This document shows positions 25,249 through 37,486 of a DNA stretch of 64,000 bases, one piece after another. The stretch is taken from NCBI GenBank assembly GCA_015039465.1, contig MU130033.1, forward strand, positions 149,107-213,106, written 5' to 3'. Origin of the DNA: Phlegmacium glaucopus. Its lineage: Eukaryota; Basidiomycota; Agaricomycetes; Agaricales; Cortinariaceae. Under the pieces are notes generated by a model. It ran no database searches. It saw only the letters and a list, made by a program, of their open reading frames with translations, and was not told the DNA's origin. A program made the translations under genes and the position numbers. Positions within the stretch are counted from its first letter, which is position 1. Each line of letters starts with the position of its first letter.

Positions 25249-27267
25249 TTACTGGTAAGTCGATGCCATAGTACGAGTTATGGCTTCTTTACGATTTCTC
25301 TCAATCCCCTTTTTTACCTCCAAGTCCCAGTCAGTCCCAAGCCATACGACGCAGTACTCCCCTATTCCAACAATAAACAAGCCTACAACCTGACCTGAAT
25401 ATGAGGCATAAGTTCAAATTATTGTGATAGATAGTAGATTTAAACGCTTACCAATCCATAATCCTTGTAATCCGAGGTTAATCTTAGAGTGAAAGGCCAT
25501 AGTAATCCCTAACGGAAGAGCAAGAATATAATACGCGATAATGTTAAAAAGAGCGCCAAGATGTTGGCGTCCTATATTCCAGTCATTTTATATCATGCTG
25601 CCTTATAAACTGAGGGAACTGACCTTGACCACGAAGAACTCCCCCGCATGAGCCAGCCAAACCATCCGCAACCTGGAAAGACGCGACTAACGGCATCACT
25701 TTACCCACAAGTGACACAACGTCAAGATCATCGCTGAAGAAGAAACCAAAAACCTAAAACACAGGCTATAAATTGAGGATGGAAATAGAGTACCGCACTT
25801 CCTTTGACTTACATCTTTAAAGGCGATCATTACTACCATTACCACTGCTCCAACCATGACGCTCAGAATCGCTGAGGCATGAGCAGCATTCTTTGCGCCT
25901 ATTGGTGAACCAAGGCCGATAAAGTGACCAACACGTGTGGACGCAGCAACGCCAATGCCAAAAGGTAGAGTATTTAAAACTATTGCGTAACTTAGTGACA
26001 TAAATTATCACGTAAATAGTTGACTCACTTTGGTCGGTGGTCATAATTACTGATTGAGCGGCCAATGGAATCGCACCGAGGCGGCCTGCTGCAAGCGCGA
26101 CTACCTCGAATGCAGCCCTTTATCGAGAAACTGATTCAGATAAATTTTCGCCTACGGAGAAAAAGGATATCGAACCACTCTGTTCCCACCATCAGAATTC
26201 CCGGCAATGCGAGTTTGAGGAATGTATAACAGCTCGAAGGATTGAGGACTATCCTGATTTGTATTCCACCCCATGTACCATTGCGTTTATGAGTAGGTGA
26301 GTGGTATGTCCAAACCCCTAAACATATAAAACACAGCCAATATGTAATGGAGACTGCCAAGGGAGATCCAAGCAAGCCGAGCTGTGTATAGTGAACCATA
26401 TAGATGTTGAGGGCAAGATTTATTGGTGATACCACAATAAGGACCAATGTCGACGCCCCCATGATTCCTAAAGGCCTAGTCAGGTAATTGTCCTAATGAC
26501 AGGAAATCTTTTCCCCACCTTGACACTGCAAGTATTTTTTCAAGCTTTCGAATCCGATATAGCCGGGTGCGCCGACGATTAAAATACGGAGAAAGGTCTG
26601 CGAATCTCTGGCAATCGGCGGTGGTTGGCCAAGCCACAATAAGACCGATTCGATAAAAGACCAGAGGACGCAAACCGGTATAAGAAGTATCCAAAGAATG
26701 AGAACGGATCTTTGAAAATGGATGGAAAGATCGGTCTTTTGGCTGCCGCCAGTGTACGCTTGCGAACCGAGAGTGTCAAGCGCGGTGGTTCCACCCAATG
26801 CGACAACCCATCCTAAGAGAAAAACACTAACGTGGGATCATCCTCATGGACCAAAAGAAGGCATCAAGTACTAGCCAGTTACAAATGCAAGCATGAGTGA
26901 AAATGCTGCCACCGACAATTCGTGTGGGCCCAGCCGACCCGCAACGACTATTGACACCGTTTGAACGGAGTTTTGCAGTATGTACGAAAGAATCACTGTT
27001 AAATTAATTACAAGGAAAGTTAAATACATTAAGCGTTCAATGGATGAAGAAAAACTTACCGGGGGCTGAATCATATAACAGGGCCAGGAAAAGCTTAAAA
27101 TCCAACTTAACCACGCCAAGATCCTGGTTGACACCTTCCTGTTGAGGAAAGTCCACCTCGGCTGAGAGTGACGACAAGGGGTCGACGAGGGTAGGATCAT
27201 GGTAATTGGTGGTCAAGTTCGACAAAAGCGGTGACCGTTCGTCGGAGGAAGCAGGTGAGACAATCAT
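25249..27267 (-). CDS. MATE-family efflux transporter
   Basis: MATE proteins export cationic drugs and metabolites in exchange for H+ or Na+. The ATG at 27267 starts a hydrophilic cytosolic tail ([17 protein letters not shown]). Helices follow, with [45 protein letters not shown] (the conserved ALDTLCGQAYGA-type motif) and [23 protein letters not shown] in the first half. The second half carries [43 protein letters not shown] and [22 protein letters not shown]. Twelve helices in two homologous halves are expected. The tail ends ...TRTMASTYQ. The gene is divergent from the agmatinase-like gene and lies 227 bp downstream of STT3. The substrate is unknown. Confidence 0.88.
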
Positions 27268-27786
27268 TTGGTGGGTGGATATTTACTTGCTGAGAACTTT
27301 ATCCAACTCTCAGGGCAGCAAACCCTCCTTTTTATCCTACACGTTCACCCGGTGAAACCCCTTGTGGTTGCGGATTTTTTATTGGTTCGTATCGGATCGA
27401 TCTCCATTACTATATTGTTCGTGTTTTTATTGGATGCAGTTGTCACCCAACTAGGATAGATTCCGAATCCTATTCTCAACCCCTCTTGAAACCTTGTGTA
27501 CTCCATCACCTCAAGGCAGAACACGACATAGGGTTTCCTCAGGAAATGTTCACGCCAGAGGAACATGAGGTGATTATCTACAGTTTTTCCTCATGGCTGT
27601 ATTTTTTTGCCCAGTATATCAGGCAAAACAATTCCGCCGAAGGTTTCAAAGTTTCAATTAGATTTCAATGCTGGATCAAGGATGGAAACGTTTTAAACCC
27701 GGGTTATTCTTGACCCATAGAGCGGTTAAAAGCTCACAGGACAGTCCAAAAAAGGTCCTAGGTTTTATCTCTTGATTGTACTTCCC
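27268..27786. promoter_or_regulatory. Divergent promoter region, MATE and agmatinase-like genes
   Basis: About 520 bp separate the two start codons. No ORF has support, and I see no clear TATA box or regulator site. Confidence 0.4.
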
Positions 27787-29608
27787 ATGAAGCCGCAGAT
27801 TCTCTCCACCTTCACCTTGCTGTGTATTCTGGTTGGCGTTAAAGCCCATGATGGCCACGACCACGACCAGATGCCCTTTGAATATGTCAAATTTCCACAA
27901 CCTATATATCGTGATATCAATGGAGAAGGTAAGTCATACGGCCCCCGTGTTGAGTAAGAGTGTCTGATACATTCATCAGTAACGGCCGATGCAATATTCT
28001 CGGGTATTACTACCTTCGCCAAACTTCCATGGGTGCAATGTCTTACGAGAGAACGGCACGTCCCTTTCGATATTGCTTTCATTGGTGCCCCATTCGTAAG
28101 TCCTTCTAGCACTATCGTAACATCAAGAGGCTTTTACAGACTGATTTTCGCAGGATACTGGCACCAGTTACAGGCCAGGTGCTCGGTTTGGTCCAGGTAG
28201 GCATATTATTCTATTGTCCTGACTGGTAACACCCTAACACATTGAGTGCAGCGGGTATCCGTGCGGGATCACGTCGTTTGACCCTATATGGAGGATACAA
28301 CGTTCCACTTGAAGTCAATCCCTTCAACTCTGGCCTCAGGATCGTCGACTGCGGCGATATACCGGTAACGTAAGTTCTCTCATAACGTTCCTGTTCTCGA
28401 GCGAGTTTATCCCATCATGCTTGCTGTACCAGTCCATACGACAATAAGTACGCAATCCAACAAATTGAGGACGGCCACAAGAGTTTGCTTCAACGCGAAG
28501 CATTTTCCGCCTTGGGTAATGATTCTATCACTGGGCAAAAGCTTCTTCCAATTTCTCTCGACGGAAAAAACCATCCGAGAATCATTACCCTCGGTGGTGA
28601 CCATACCATCGTCTTGCCGTTGTTGCGATCGATCTATTCAGCCTACGGCCCAATCTCTGTCATCCATTTTGATTCTCATCTCGGTGATCCAATTTCTACT
28701 TCTTGAGCCGTCTCTGTCATTGACTCATTGTTGACGCGTCTATCAGATACATGGAAGCCGTCAGTCTTCGGCGGCGCTCCATCTTCCCAAGCCGCTATTA
28801 ACCATGGAACGTATTTCTATTGGGCCAGTCAAGAAGGCTTGATTAAAAACGGAACATCAATTGCAAGTTACTCACTTTATTTATCCCTGTGCCCCTTTTT
28901 TTTTTTCAGACTCTTTTTGAGAAGCTTTGATCCTAGTTCGTCTTTTTTTAATAGCACGGTGCCATTAGGACCACTCTATCTGGGCCGGACGATTATGACA
29001 ACGATGACAATATCGGTTTCAAGCGCATTGAAGCCCGAGAAATAGACACCCTCGGTAATTATCTTAGATGCTTCAACTCATGGTAGTTAAATCCATCACT
29101 TAATTAATGTCTTCAGGAACCGATGGGATCATTAAAAAGATACGTGAAACGGTTGGCGATGGTCCTGTATATTTGTCTATTGATGTGAGATTAGTCAAAT
29201 TTCTGTCACTCTTTTCCTTGTGCTAATAATCAAATATCTGTAGATCGACTCTATAGACCCTGCTTTCGCTCCTGCAACTGGCACCCCAGAAACTGGTGGG
29301 TGGTCGACCAGAGAGCTTCGTACAATTTTGAGGGGCCTGGACGGCCTCCGTATTGTTTCGGCGGATATTGTCGAAGTAGCCCCTGCGTATGACACAAATG
29401 CCGAATTAACAACTATGGTATGTGGCGTACCCACGCCCTATGGATTACTATTTATAATCTTTTGCACAATCTACAGGCCGCTGCAGATGTAATGCGACTC
29501 TTTCTCTGCCTCAGCCCAGCGCTATGACTCACTTCAATTGTTGATTAGGTTCTCTTCGAAGTTTTAAGCGTTATGGCGAAGACTCCTTTAGGTAGGGTGA
29601 CAGTTTGA
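27787..29608 (+). CDS. Secreted ureohydrolase (agmatinase/arginase fold)
   Basis: These enzymes hydrolyse a guanidino group to release urea, using two Mn ions. The ATG at 27787 starts a signal peptide (MKPQILSTFTLLCILVGVKA), followed at once by a His/Asp-rich HDGHDHDQ. Core motifs in order are IAFIGAPFDTGTSYRPGAR, GIRAGSRR, the metal site LGGDHTIVLPLLR, HFDSHLD (split by an intron), HAGIRTTLSG, then SIDIDSIDPAFAPATGTPE with its metal Asp residues, and VEVAPAYDTN. At least eight short introns are in frame. The GTPE and GGDHT motifs fit agmatinase better than arginase. Secretion is unusual for the textbook enzyme but recurs in fungal members. The C-terminus is ...AKTPLGRVTV. Confidence 0.88.
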
Positions 29609-30160
29609 TGAATGTATTCGCTTGTCGGACCGTTTGGCACCCATGAGGCGCACGGATGCAGCAGTCGCGTTATATGTCTTTCCTTTTTGTTTGTTATCCT
29701 TTTGTTTCAGAAATTGTCCTGTACATGTATCCATTTTGGTCTATGCCCTTTTTTCTTCTGTAACTTCCCCTTTCCACCCCTAACATAAATCATGAATTTC
29801 CAATATGTTTCTTGTCAAGTTCTCTATCGCCTAAGGCTCGGATAAACTCCAGAAAGTACGTGATGGGTCACATACCTTGGGAATCCAGGCAATTCTACGA
29901 TCCCAATAGTACCTCCAGCTACCTCGTGTCTGTGTTGCCGTGCGTCGAGACCAGGCTTTAAAGTTTTATGCATATGGCTTTTATCATTAATGAGAAGCGA
30001 CCAACACGGGAACAGGACGATCCGCGAATCTCGGTCGTAGAGTAAAGATCAGAAAACCTACACGCTCGTCCAGAAGTACTTCGTGTTAGAATACCGGTAC
30101 CATTGACAATACTATTCTGATCATAAAAACGATTGCTTTACATAATTAACTGTGGACCCT
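29609..30160. other. Convergent 3' region between the agmatinase-like gene and the permease
   Basis: About 550 bp of presumed 3' UTRs. No open frame has support. Confidence 0.5.
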
Positions 30161-32289
30161 TTATTTTTGATCATTTCCATCGAGCGAGCTTACTGAAATT
30201 GAGTCGTCTACAGTTCTGACAGGTCCAATGAACCATTTGCGGGCCGAGAGTATCCAGGATGCCGAGGCAAAAACGAACACCCCCATAATGATAACCACCG
30301 AATAATCTGAGAAATGGTGTAAACTTTCAAGATCTCGGCCATGAGCACCCACTTACTCATTAATGGAGCAGTCGTCGTTTGCCCCGGAGGGAAAAACAAT
30401 ACTACGATAATATAAGATACCCAGGAAACAGCAATGGTTCCAATAGGGACCGCCCAACGTCCCAAACTGAATGGGCCTGGAGTTAATTTGTTTCTTCCAG
30501 AAGTTATGCGAAGGAATATTGGAGCTGCGTAGGAAGTGTAAAGCCCGATAACAGACGACCTTACAGGAGAAACCGATGAATGGGTATAATAATCACTGAT
30601 TTTCAGCAACACTTACCCCGCTAGAGATGTCAAGGCTGTATTCGAGAATCCTAACAAGCCGCAGATAGACGCAACGAAAACCACAAACCATACAGCGTTC
30701 ACTGGGGTTTGTGTGCGACGATTGATCTGCTTCCAAAGTCGTGATCCAGGAAGGGCATTATCGCGAGCGAATGCGAAGACGACACGAGAAGCGTCGACTA
30801 CCTGTGCGGCACCCGTCACGTACTGACCAAGCGGGGTAAGTGTCGTGTTTATACAACTTGAAGGAAGGTATTATTTACTTGTACGATGATTATCATCGAC
30901 CAAATCGCGAGCATCCCACGTTTCCCGAGCACATTAAGGAATACCTGACCCATAGGAAGGGGCAGAGTCGAACTTAAAATATCACTCACAGAGGGAATGG
31001 CGAAAGAAGTTGCAATTAGAAGGAGCCATCCCAAAATTGAAGTGCCGGCTACCGAAACTAAAATTGCTAGGGGAGCAGCTTTAGCAGCATTTGCTGTTTC
31101 TTCAGATATATGGGCAGCAGAATCGTCTTGGGATGCAATATTGAGTCGCCAAGCGGCAAGGAAGGTTAATAATGTACGCACAACCGGTTAGGGTCCACAT
31201 TGGCGACGTAAAAGCTAGCATGAAGGCCCATCCGCCTATAGGAATGTTCCTATGAGAAAGAGAGATAGGTTAAGGTCGGAACTTACTGTTACTCCACCCC
31301 GAGTTATTTTCAAACAATGTGAACGCATCGGCAGTAGAGGCTCTCTTGCCGTCAGATAACACGAGGAGCGAGATAATAGCAGCAATCGTTGTACCCACTG
31401 TAAAGGGATTAACTCCACAAGCAAAGTGGTGTCATGACATGACAAATTCACCAATTATGAAAACATAGAAAAGGTTGAGTCGAGCAAGAACCCGTGTAGC
31501 TGCAGAGCAGACGATTCCATGAGTGAATAGGATAGCCAGGAGGATACCATAAGTCGCGCCAGCGGATAGGATCACAGCGCCGTCAGTGTTCACTGCAATA
31601 GCCGTGGTAATCATCTGAGCACACGTAAAATCGATTCCGCACACCAAGGTAACCTGCCCAGTTACATTGGCCCAACCTATGTTGCCTTGAGCCGAGCAGC
31701 GCATGGGATGTAATAAATTCTACCTGTAATCCAGCTTGCCAGAGGTGCATACTTCGGGGGAGCCAATTTTGCGGAGAAATAATAAAGACCAGCGCTCGTT
31801 CTACGTCATCATTGGCGATTAATCGGTGAATCAGTGGAAAAACAACATACGGCATGGAGGAAGCCATTTCAGCCATGGAAAGTGCCACAAATGCAACAAA
31901 ACAGCAAGGGATTATCCACCCAAAAACTAGTCCTACGTGGCCGCCTAATAACGAATGTTAAGCTTCAACATGGTTCACCATGTAATGAACCAAGAGATCG
32001 AACCATTGACCAGACCGAAGGAGAATGTTGATGTTACAGAGGAAACAACACCCATTATTGAAAAGGCAAATGCGATGGTCTCGAAGCGCTTTCATATCAA
32101 GAAGAAACGGGCTTATCAGTAAAAGCACTAGGACGCTCGATGTATTTGCCTCACCGAAAATTCGCGTCGAAACTCGCTTTTATACCCAAGTTGAGCGAGT
32201 TTTTCATTATCAGCACGAACGATAATAGAGACAGTGTCAGATGGCTGGACCGTAATATCAGCTTGAGCTTTATCCGATTTGAAGTCCAT
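30161..32289 (-). CDS. Amino-acid/GABA-type permease (APC superfamily)
   Basis: The ATG at 32289 (MDFKSDKAQADITV) leads through an acidic cytosolic tail to LAQLGYKSEFRREFS, the diagnostic start of fungal GABA/choline-type permeases. The following exons give FVALSMAEMASSMP, the helix after GWANVTGQVTLVCGIDFTCAQ, HISEETANAAKAAPLAI (the conserved H-SEE-A-A--AP motif), MLAIWSMIIIVQ, and VVFAFARDNALPGSRLWKQI. Late helices carry SYAAPIFLRITSGRN and GPFSLGRWAVPIGTIAVSW. The tail ends ...SVSSLDGNDQK. About 12 helices and several short introns are expected. It imports amino acids or amines at the plasma membrane; the exact substrate cannot be read from sequence. Confidence 0.88.
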
Positions 32290-33498
32290 AATTTAGAAGA
32301 ACATGCAAGAAGTCAGGATCGAACGAAGAAGCTTCCAGTCATTTCCACGATATATGTGGGTATATCTGTATGAGAACGTAATATCTCCAAAGATAGCCCA
32401 AACGGCGTAGGGCGGCGACTGGCCGTAGCGGGTCTGCTATCATTGGACGATAGCTAAGTATATGGAGTGTCGAAGTTAGACAACGACATCTACAATGTTC
32501 AGTTACGGGTCCCCTTTAGGTTCCGCGATGTTTCCGGCAAATGCCATGTCTGCACGTGATTTTTGATGCTCCCAGGACTTCGATCATCATTCATCACCAC
32601 CACAAAAATGGTACATGAGGCTTCTCAGATTCATTAGTTGTCTTTCCAAATCTCTCCTTTTGATGACGGGAGCAAATTCCCAAGACAGAATTTTGATACG
32701 GTCAAAATTGGGAGAGTTCAGAGGGACGCCACCATACTATAGGCTGCCAAGCCATCCTAAATAGTATTACGTGCAACTGTCACAACGATGGGATGTTTGT
32801 GGAACTGAAGGCTTTTACCTGCGCATCGTGAATATGTCCTGCATCTTCTCCTTGCACAAGAGACTTCTGCGAGCTTCTGCGCAGGTTGATTCGCCGACAG
32901 CCGCAAAACGGCAAGTTAGTTTCCGGTTTTGCCGGTTTTCTGGGTTCCGAAAACCTGTGGGAAAACTACTACAACTGGTACTTAAGCCTGCGAGAAGGTT
33001 TCCAGGAAAATACACCGGGTTACCAAGTTCCGTGGTTTCCGGCTTTTTTGCCAAGTCCCCTCCCACTGGGTTGAGAAACGGTAAACCCCTGGAAACTAAT
33101 TTGCTTACAGCTAGTTACAGCTGTTTAATTATCGATAGACCAAAAAGATCTCTCTTGTTTACTTGTGGAGCGGCACAATCCTGACGGATCTTCTGCAGGT
33201 GCCGAAGCGTGCCGAATGCTGCCGAAACTATTTGGATCTCAGTGACATTCCCATTGGCTTATCAGAGTGTGCAGAAATTAAATCACTGTCACACTTTGGT
33301 GGTGACTAAGCAAGCCGACGATAATAAAGCTTGTCGTATTCAAGCCCGGCTTGGCCGGCTTGAGGTCATTCTATGGACGGAAACGCTTGAGAACATTCAC
33401 CGGCCAGACTCTATCTATGTGAATAAGTCGGAATAAGTATCAGCACTCAACAATGCAGATTCAAACATTTTATCTTCCTCCCACTAAGGTGTCTCGCA
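32290..33498. other. 1.2 kb intergenic stretch with GC-rich, CCGG-containing segment
   Basis: No gene is supported. Between about 32900 and 33090 the DNA is rich in repeated GTTTTCCGGTTTTGCCGG-like words, and 33345-33362 reads CCCGGCTTGGCCGGCTTG. This may be an old transposon remnant. Confidence 0.4.
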
Positions 33499-35198
33499 AT
33501 GCCTTCCAAACGTGTTCTAATTGGCTTTGGTGTGGATGTGGATGCAGTCGCAGGATGGTACGCCATTATCGGAATATCGTTCGAGAATATGATAAAACGC
33601 GCTTAGGCTTGGTTCTTACGGAGGAGAAGACTCACCTTTAGATATATCAAGGGTATGTCTCAGACCGTAAGGGGACTTTTGAACCTCACCCGAGGCAAAG
33701 GGAATGTATGCCGGGGAAGTTGGTGTTCCTCGATTGCTCAAACTATTCAAGAAATATGGGATTAAAACAACTTGGTTTATTCCTGGTGGAAATTTACCTT
33801 TTTGACAGTCTTATTCATCTTACCTGTCGTGCCTTGCTTGTAGGCCACAGCCTGGAAACATTTCCCGAAGAAATGAAAGCAGTACGAGATGCAGGGCATG
33901 AACTGTAAGTGAATCGAGTTCCTTTCTAAGGACATGCCTGCGACTGAAGACCTTATTTAGCGGTTTGCATGGATATTCGCATGAAGTTGATTGCTTTTAT
34001 GGAAAGTGCCTATGTATACTCATCTAACTAACTCCATTCAATCTTGCAGAATCCTGTCTCAATGACTGTCCGACAACAAAGGGACATCCTTGATCATACT
34101 TACCAACTCCTTACAGAATTCAATCATGGAATATCTCCAAAGGTAAGAGATGGTATCGGATGTCAGCTTATTAGGTGATATCGATAACGTTACTCTTCTT
34201 ATAGGGAAGTGTTGCTCCCTGGTGGGAGACGAGTAAAGAAGGTACCGAACTTTTGTTGGAAAAAGGTATCGAGTATGGTGAGTGTGGAGTTCCTTATCAT
34301 ATTGTTTCCGGATATTCACAACAGTGGGAATGTTAAAGATCATTCCAGCATGGCGCATGAGTCAGTTCTACCTGATCGTCTCGATTGCTATCATATTGAG
34401 AGATAAGCTGTGTAGCTGTCAAGCGTATTACATGAGAGACGCGGACTCCTGGCACAAAATCGATTATACTGCGCAGGCAGGAACCTGGATGAAGCCTCTT
34501 CGAAAGGGGAACGAAACGGGCCTCGTCTGCATTCCCGCGAATTGGTAAGCGTGTTTCAAACTGGGGATGTCAAACTCACGATTTTCTCTCTAGGTATTTG
34601 GACGATCTTCCACCCATGATGTAAGCATTCTGGCAATCTTTATGTCACCGCTCAGAAAACGTCCTTTCAAAGGTTCATCAAATCGAGCCCAAACTCCCAT
34701 GGTTGGGTGAGGACTCTTTATACTTTGTCTTTGCTTATCTTTGACCTATCGGGTTTTCAAAAGGTTAACGCGAGAGATGTTGAACAACTTTGGAAAGATA
34801 CGTTCACCTATTGCTACAGGTGATTAAGATGATTTATTTTCTTGTTCAGAAACTGACGTTGAATCTCTCTGATGACTAAAGGGAAGAGGAGGAGTTTATC
34901 TTCCCCATAACAATTCACCCCGATGTTAGCGGGTAAGTTCCGGTCCTAATTCCATCCAACCAGTCTCACATATCGGTTGAAGCCGACCTCATGTCCTTCT
35001 GATGCTGGTAAATCTATGGCATTTAGATTTTTGTTGAACAGAGCTGATCTGCTAGGACAGGAACGCTTCATTGAATGGGTTAACACTCACCAGAACGTTC
35101 ATTGGGTGCCCATGATTGAGATGGCGCGCGATTTTAGGAGCAAGAACAAGCCAGCCGCTGGTGCTCAAATGCCATCTGGATATAATCAGGGGATTTGA
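33499..35198 (+). CDS. Polysaccharide deacetylase family protein (NodB-like, PgdA-related subgroup)
   Basis: The ATG at 33499 opens [20 protein letters not shown], placing the acidic metal residues in VDVD. Next come [37 protein letters not shown], the metal-binding [28 protein letters not shown], and [28 protein letters not shown] (split between exons) and [16 protein letters not shown] close the domain. The order and wording fit the intracellular deacetylase/imidase-like subgroup related to Helicobacter PgdA rather than secreted chitin deacetylases, and no signal peptide is seen. About ten introns are present. The substrate is uncertain: peptidoglycan-like, N-acyl or imide compounds. Confidence 0.85.
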
Positions 35199-37486
35199 GA
35201 GCCTCATACACGCTGTATATTTTCTCGTAAAGAGTTCCTGATCTTGAGATACAGGTATCTTGTTGCATATCCCCATGACTGGCGCTTGGTTATGTTATGC
35301 ATTGATATTATTTCACTTGGTGCCTTAGTCTTCTTCAGCAAACTCTGATATCCGTTGATCAATCATACTGATGCCTTGGTGTATTTAATGAGCCGCTCTT
35401 TGCTTCTTCCTTGTTGAAACCTTGCTAGGCGGATAGCTCTTGTCAATAAATCGGGGAAACAAGAAGCTACAAGAAGCTATCATTGGGCCGAACTGCCATT
35501 TTTGGCAGCTTGCCCTTGTTTGGTTAAACCCCCAAAGTAAAGGTACTATAAACAATTTCATCCTTGAACCAGCAGGCGCTGGAAAATCAACCATCGCCAA
35601 AAAGGGTGGCCGGGATGGGACAAGAATCTACTCATTGTCACCTATTTCTTCTCCAGCCACCCGAAGCACTAGACCGTCTCGTGGCAACGCTAGCGTACCA
35701 GCTGGCATTATCAATTTCTGACCTGCTATAGAGGACGTGATTGAGCGGGATCCGACCATCTTCAAAAAGATATACAAACCCAAATCGATACTCTCTTTAT
35801 CAAACCTTTACAATCTGTGTCATAAACCCAGACCATTCTGTGCACCAGCAACGAGCCACTCAGATCCATCCATCGCATACCCTCGTCTCTTCTCTGACCA
35901 GTTTGAACAGATTACCCCTTGAGATCGACCACTCCCATCTTTTGGCCAACCGTTAAAATTTTCATTTAGAAATCATGCGGACAGTTTATATATGCCGCCC
36001 ACAGCTGTCAGTTTGTCGAGTTAAACCGCCATCGTGTGCCTGGACATCCTCCTTGGAATTTCCCCGCCCGATACAATGAACCTATTTTCTGGGCTAGATG
36101 TATTCTACGACCACATTTTCTCTTCTGTGGATGATATACAAGAGTCAAATTGCCTGTTCTTAGTCTTTATATTGCGACACCCCCTTTCGTATCTACACTT
36201 CCTTTGTGTTGCCCGAGCAATAACTCTCCATATGCTGTGAAAACTCCTGCAAGAGACAAACACTTGGCCCGAACTAATGCCATTTACTAGTAATCACGAC
36301 ATCCACCTAGCGGCTCCGAAAGTTTCTGCCTATTCTTCTGTATGATGGGTAGCCTCGCCTATTCTTGCGTTTCTGAGTCTAAGTCTCTTTCTAGAAATCG
36401 GTATTTCCCTGCTGATTCGTTAGTTTTTTTTTGGCTTAATCGTAGAAAGCAAGTGTGTGCGTCAATTGGAGAATAATACCTGCGATACGACGAATTCTCA
36501 GGTCAGTTACAACTGGTATGTGAGGCAAATAATCTCAGTCGATGCGGATATTTCAAGGAGATGGCGTAACTTGGAGGGCTAATGAACAAGATAACTGTGG
36601 CAATCTCGATTGGATTGGTGTTGCTCGCAAAGGAATCTCTCACAACACGAGGGTCGTTTCCTATCAGGAGATCTATCTACCAAAATTCCTTACATTGGAC
36701 GGACCACATCTATTAATTCGGGCTCATCGGGAAAATGCGCCCCCCTCCCGGTATTTTCGTAGGCAGGCCCTGGGATCATAACTTGTCAGCAGGATTGATC
36801 CAGATTCAGAATGATTCCTTTGTCAATGTCCAAGACGGTTCTCACCCCTGGGCCCCAATTGCATCGACAGAAACCTACTTACTCGGGATCAACTCAAAGT
36901 TTCAACCACATCTGGTATTGTGATTCATCGAAATTACTCGACAAGGAAAGACCGTCGAGAGATCACCCAGTGCTTCGTAGCGGTCATTATGCCAATGTGG
37001 CTGCATAGATGGACCGTGCACCCCTGTTACGTCTGAGATCCTTTCATATTTTTTCGTCTCTACATATCATGATTCCTGTTAAACTCAGATTTTTTTGCCT
37101 AAGTCAACAAAATGCATTTCAGGGCACGGAGACCGTTTCGGGTAAAAAGACCTTTTTCCAAGATTCACTTTTTCTGGTGGAGTTTACAAAATAAATGGTA
37201 CATGCAGAGCTCGACTCTGTCGGATTATCTTCAGTCTTATTGTTAAGAATGTATATTGTGAAAATGTCTCTGTTTTGGCCCATGTCTTAGCATGTTCGAA
37301 CTTCTAGAACGAGCACGCAGGTCAAACAAAACCTCAGATTGATTTGGATTCCCTTTTCTAGACTTTCGGGCAAGGATTGCTTAACTTACCGGATGGCCTG
37401 GTACAGCGATGATATCGATCCCACGCGCTCGTCTGTGAGTGGGAGCTTCGTTGGAACACCCACCACCACCCAATTCTAAGATTTAA
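35199..37486. other. 2.3 kb stretch with no supported gene
   Basis: Only short unrelated frames are visible. A chance P-loop-like string at about 35567-35610 has no supporting domain. Presumed 3' flank of the deacetylase and promoter of the esterase lie at the edges. Confidence 0.45.

Noticed and set aside
35440..35721. P-loop-like EPAGAGKST in a short frame
   Set aside because: No Walker B or other ATPase sequence follows, and the frame has no homologous context.
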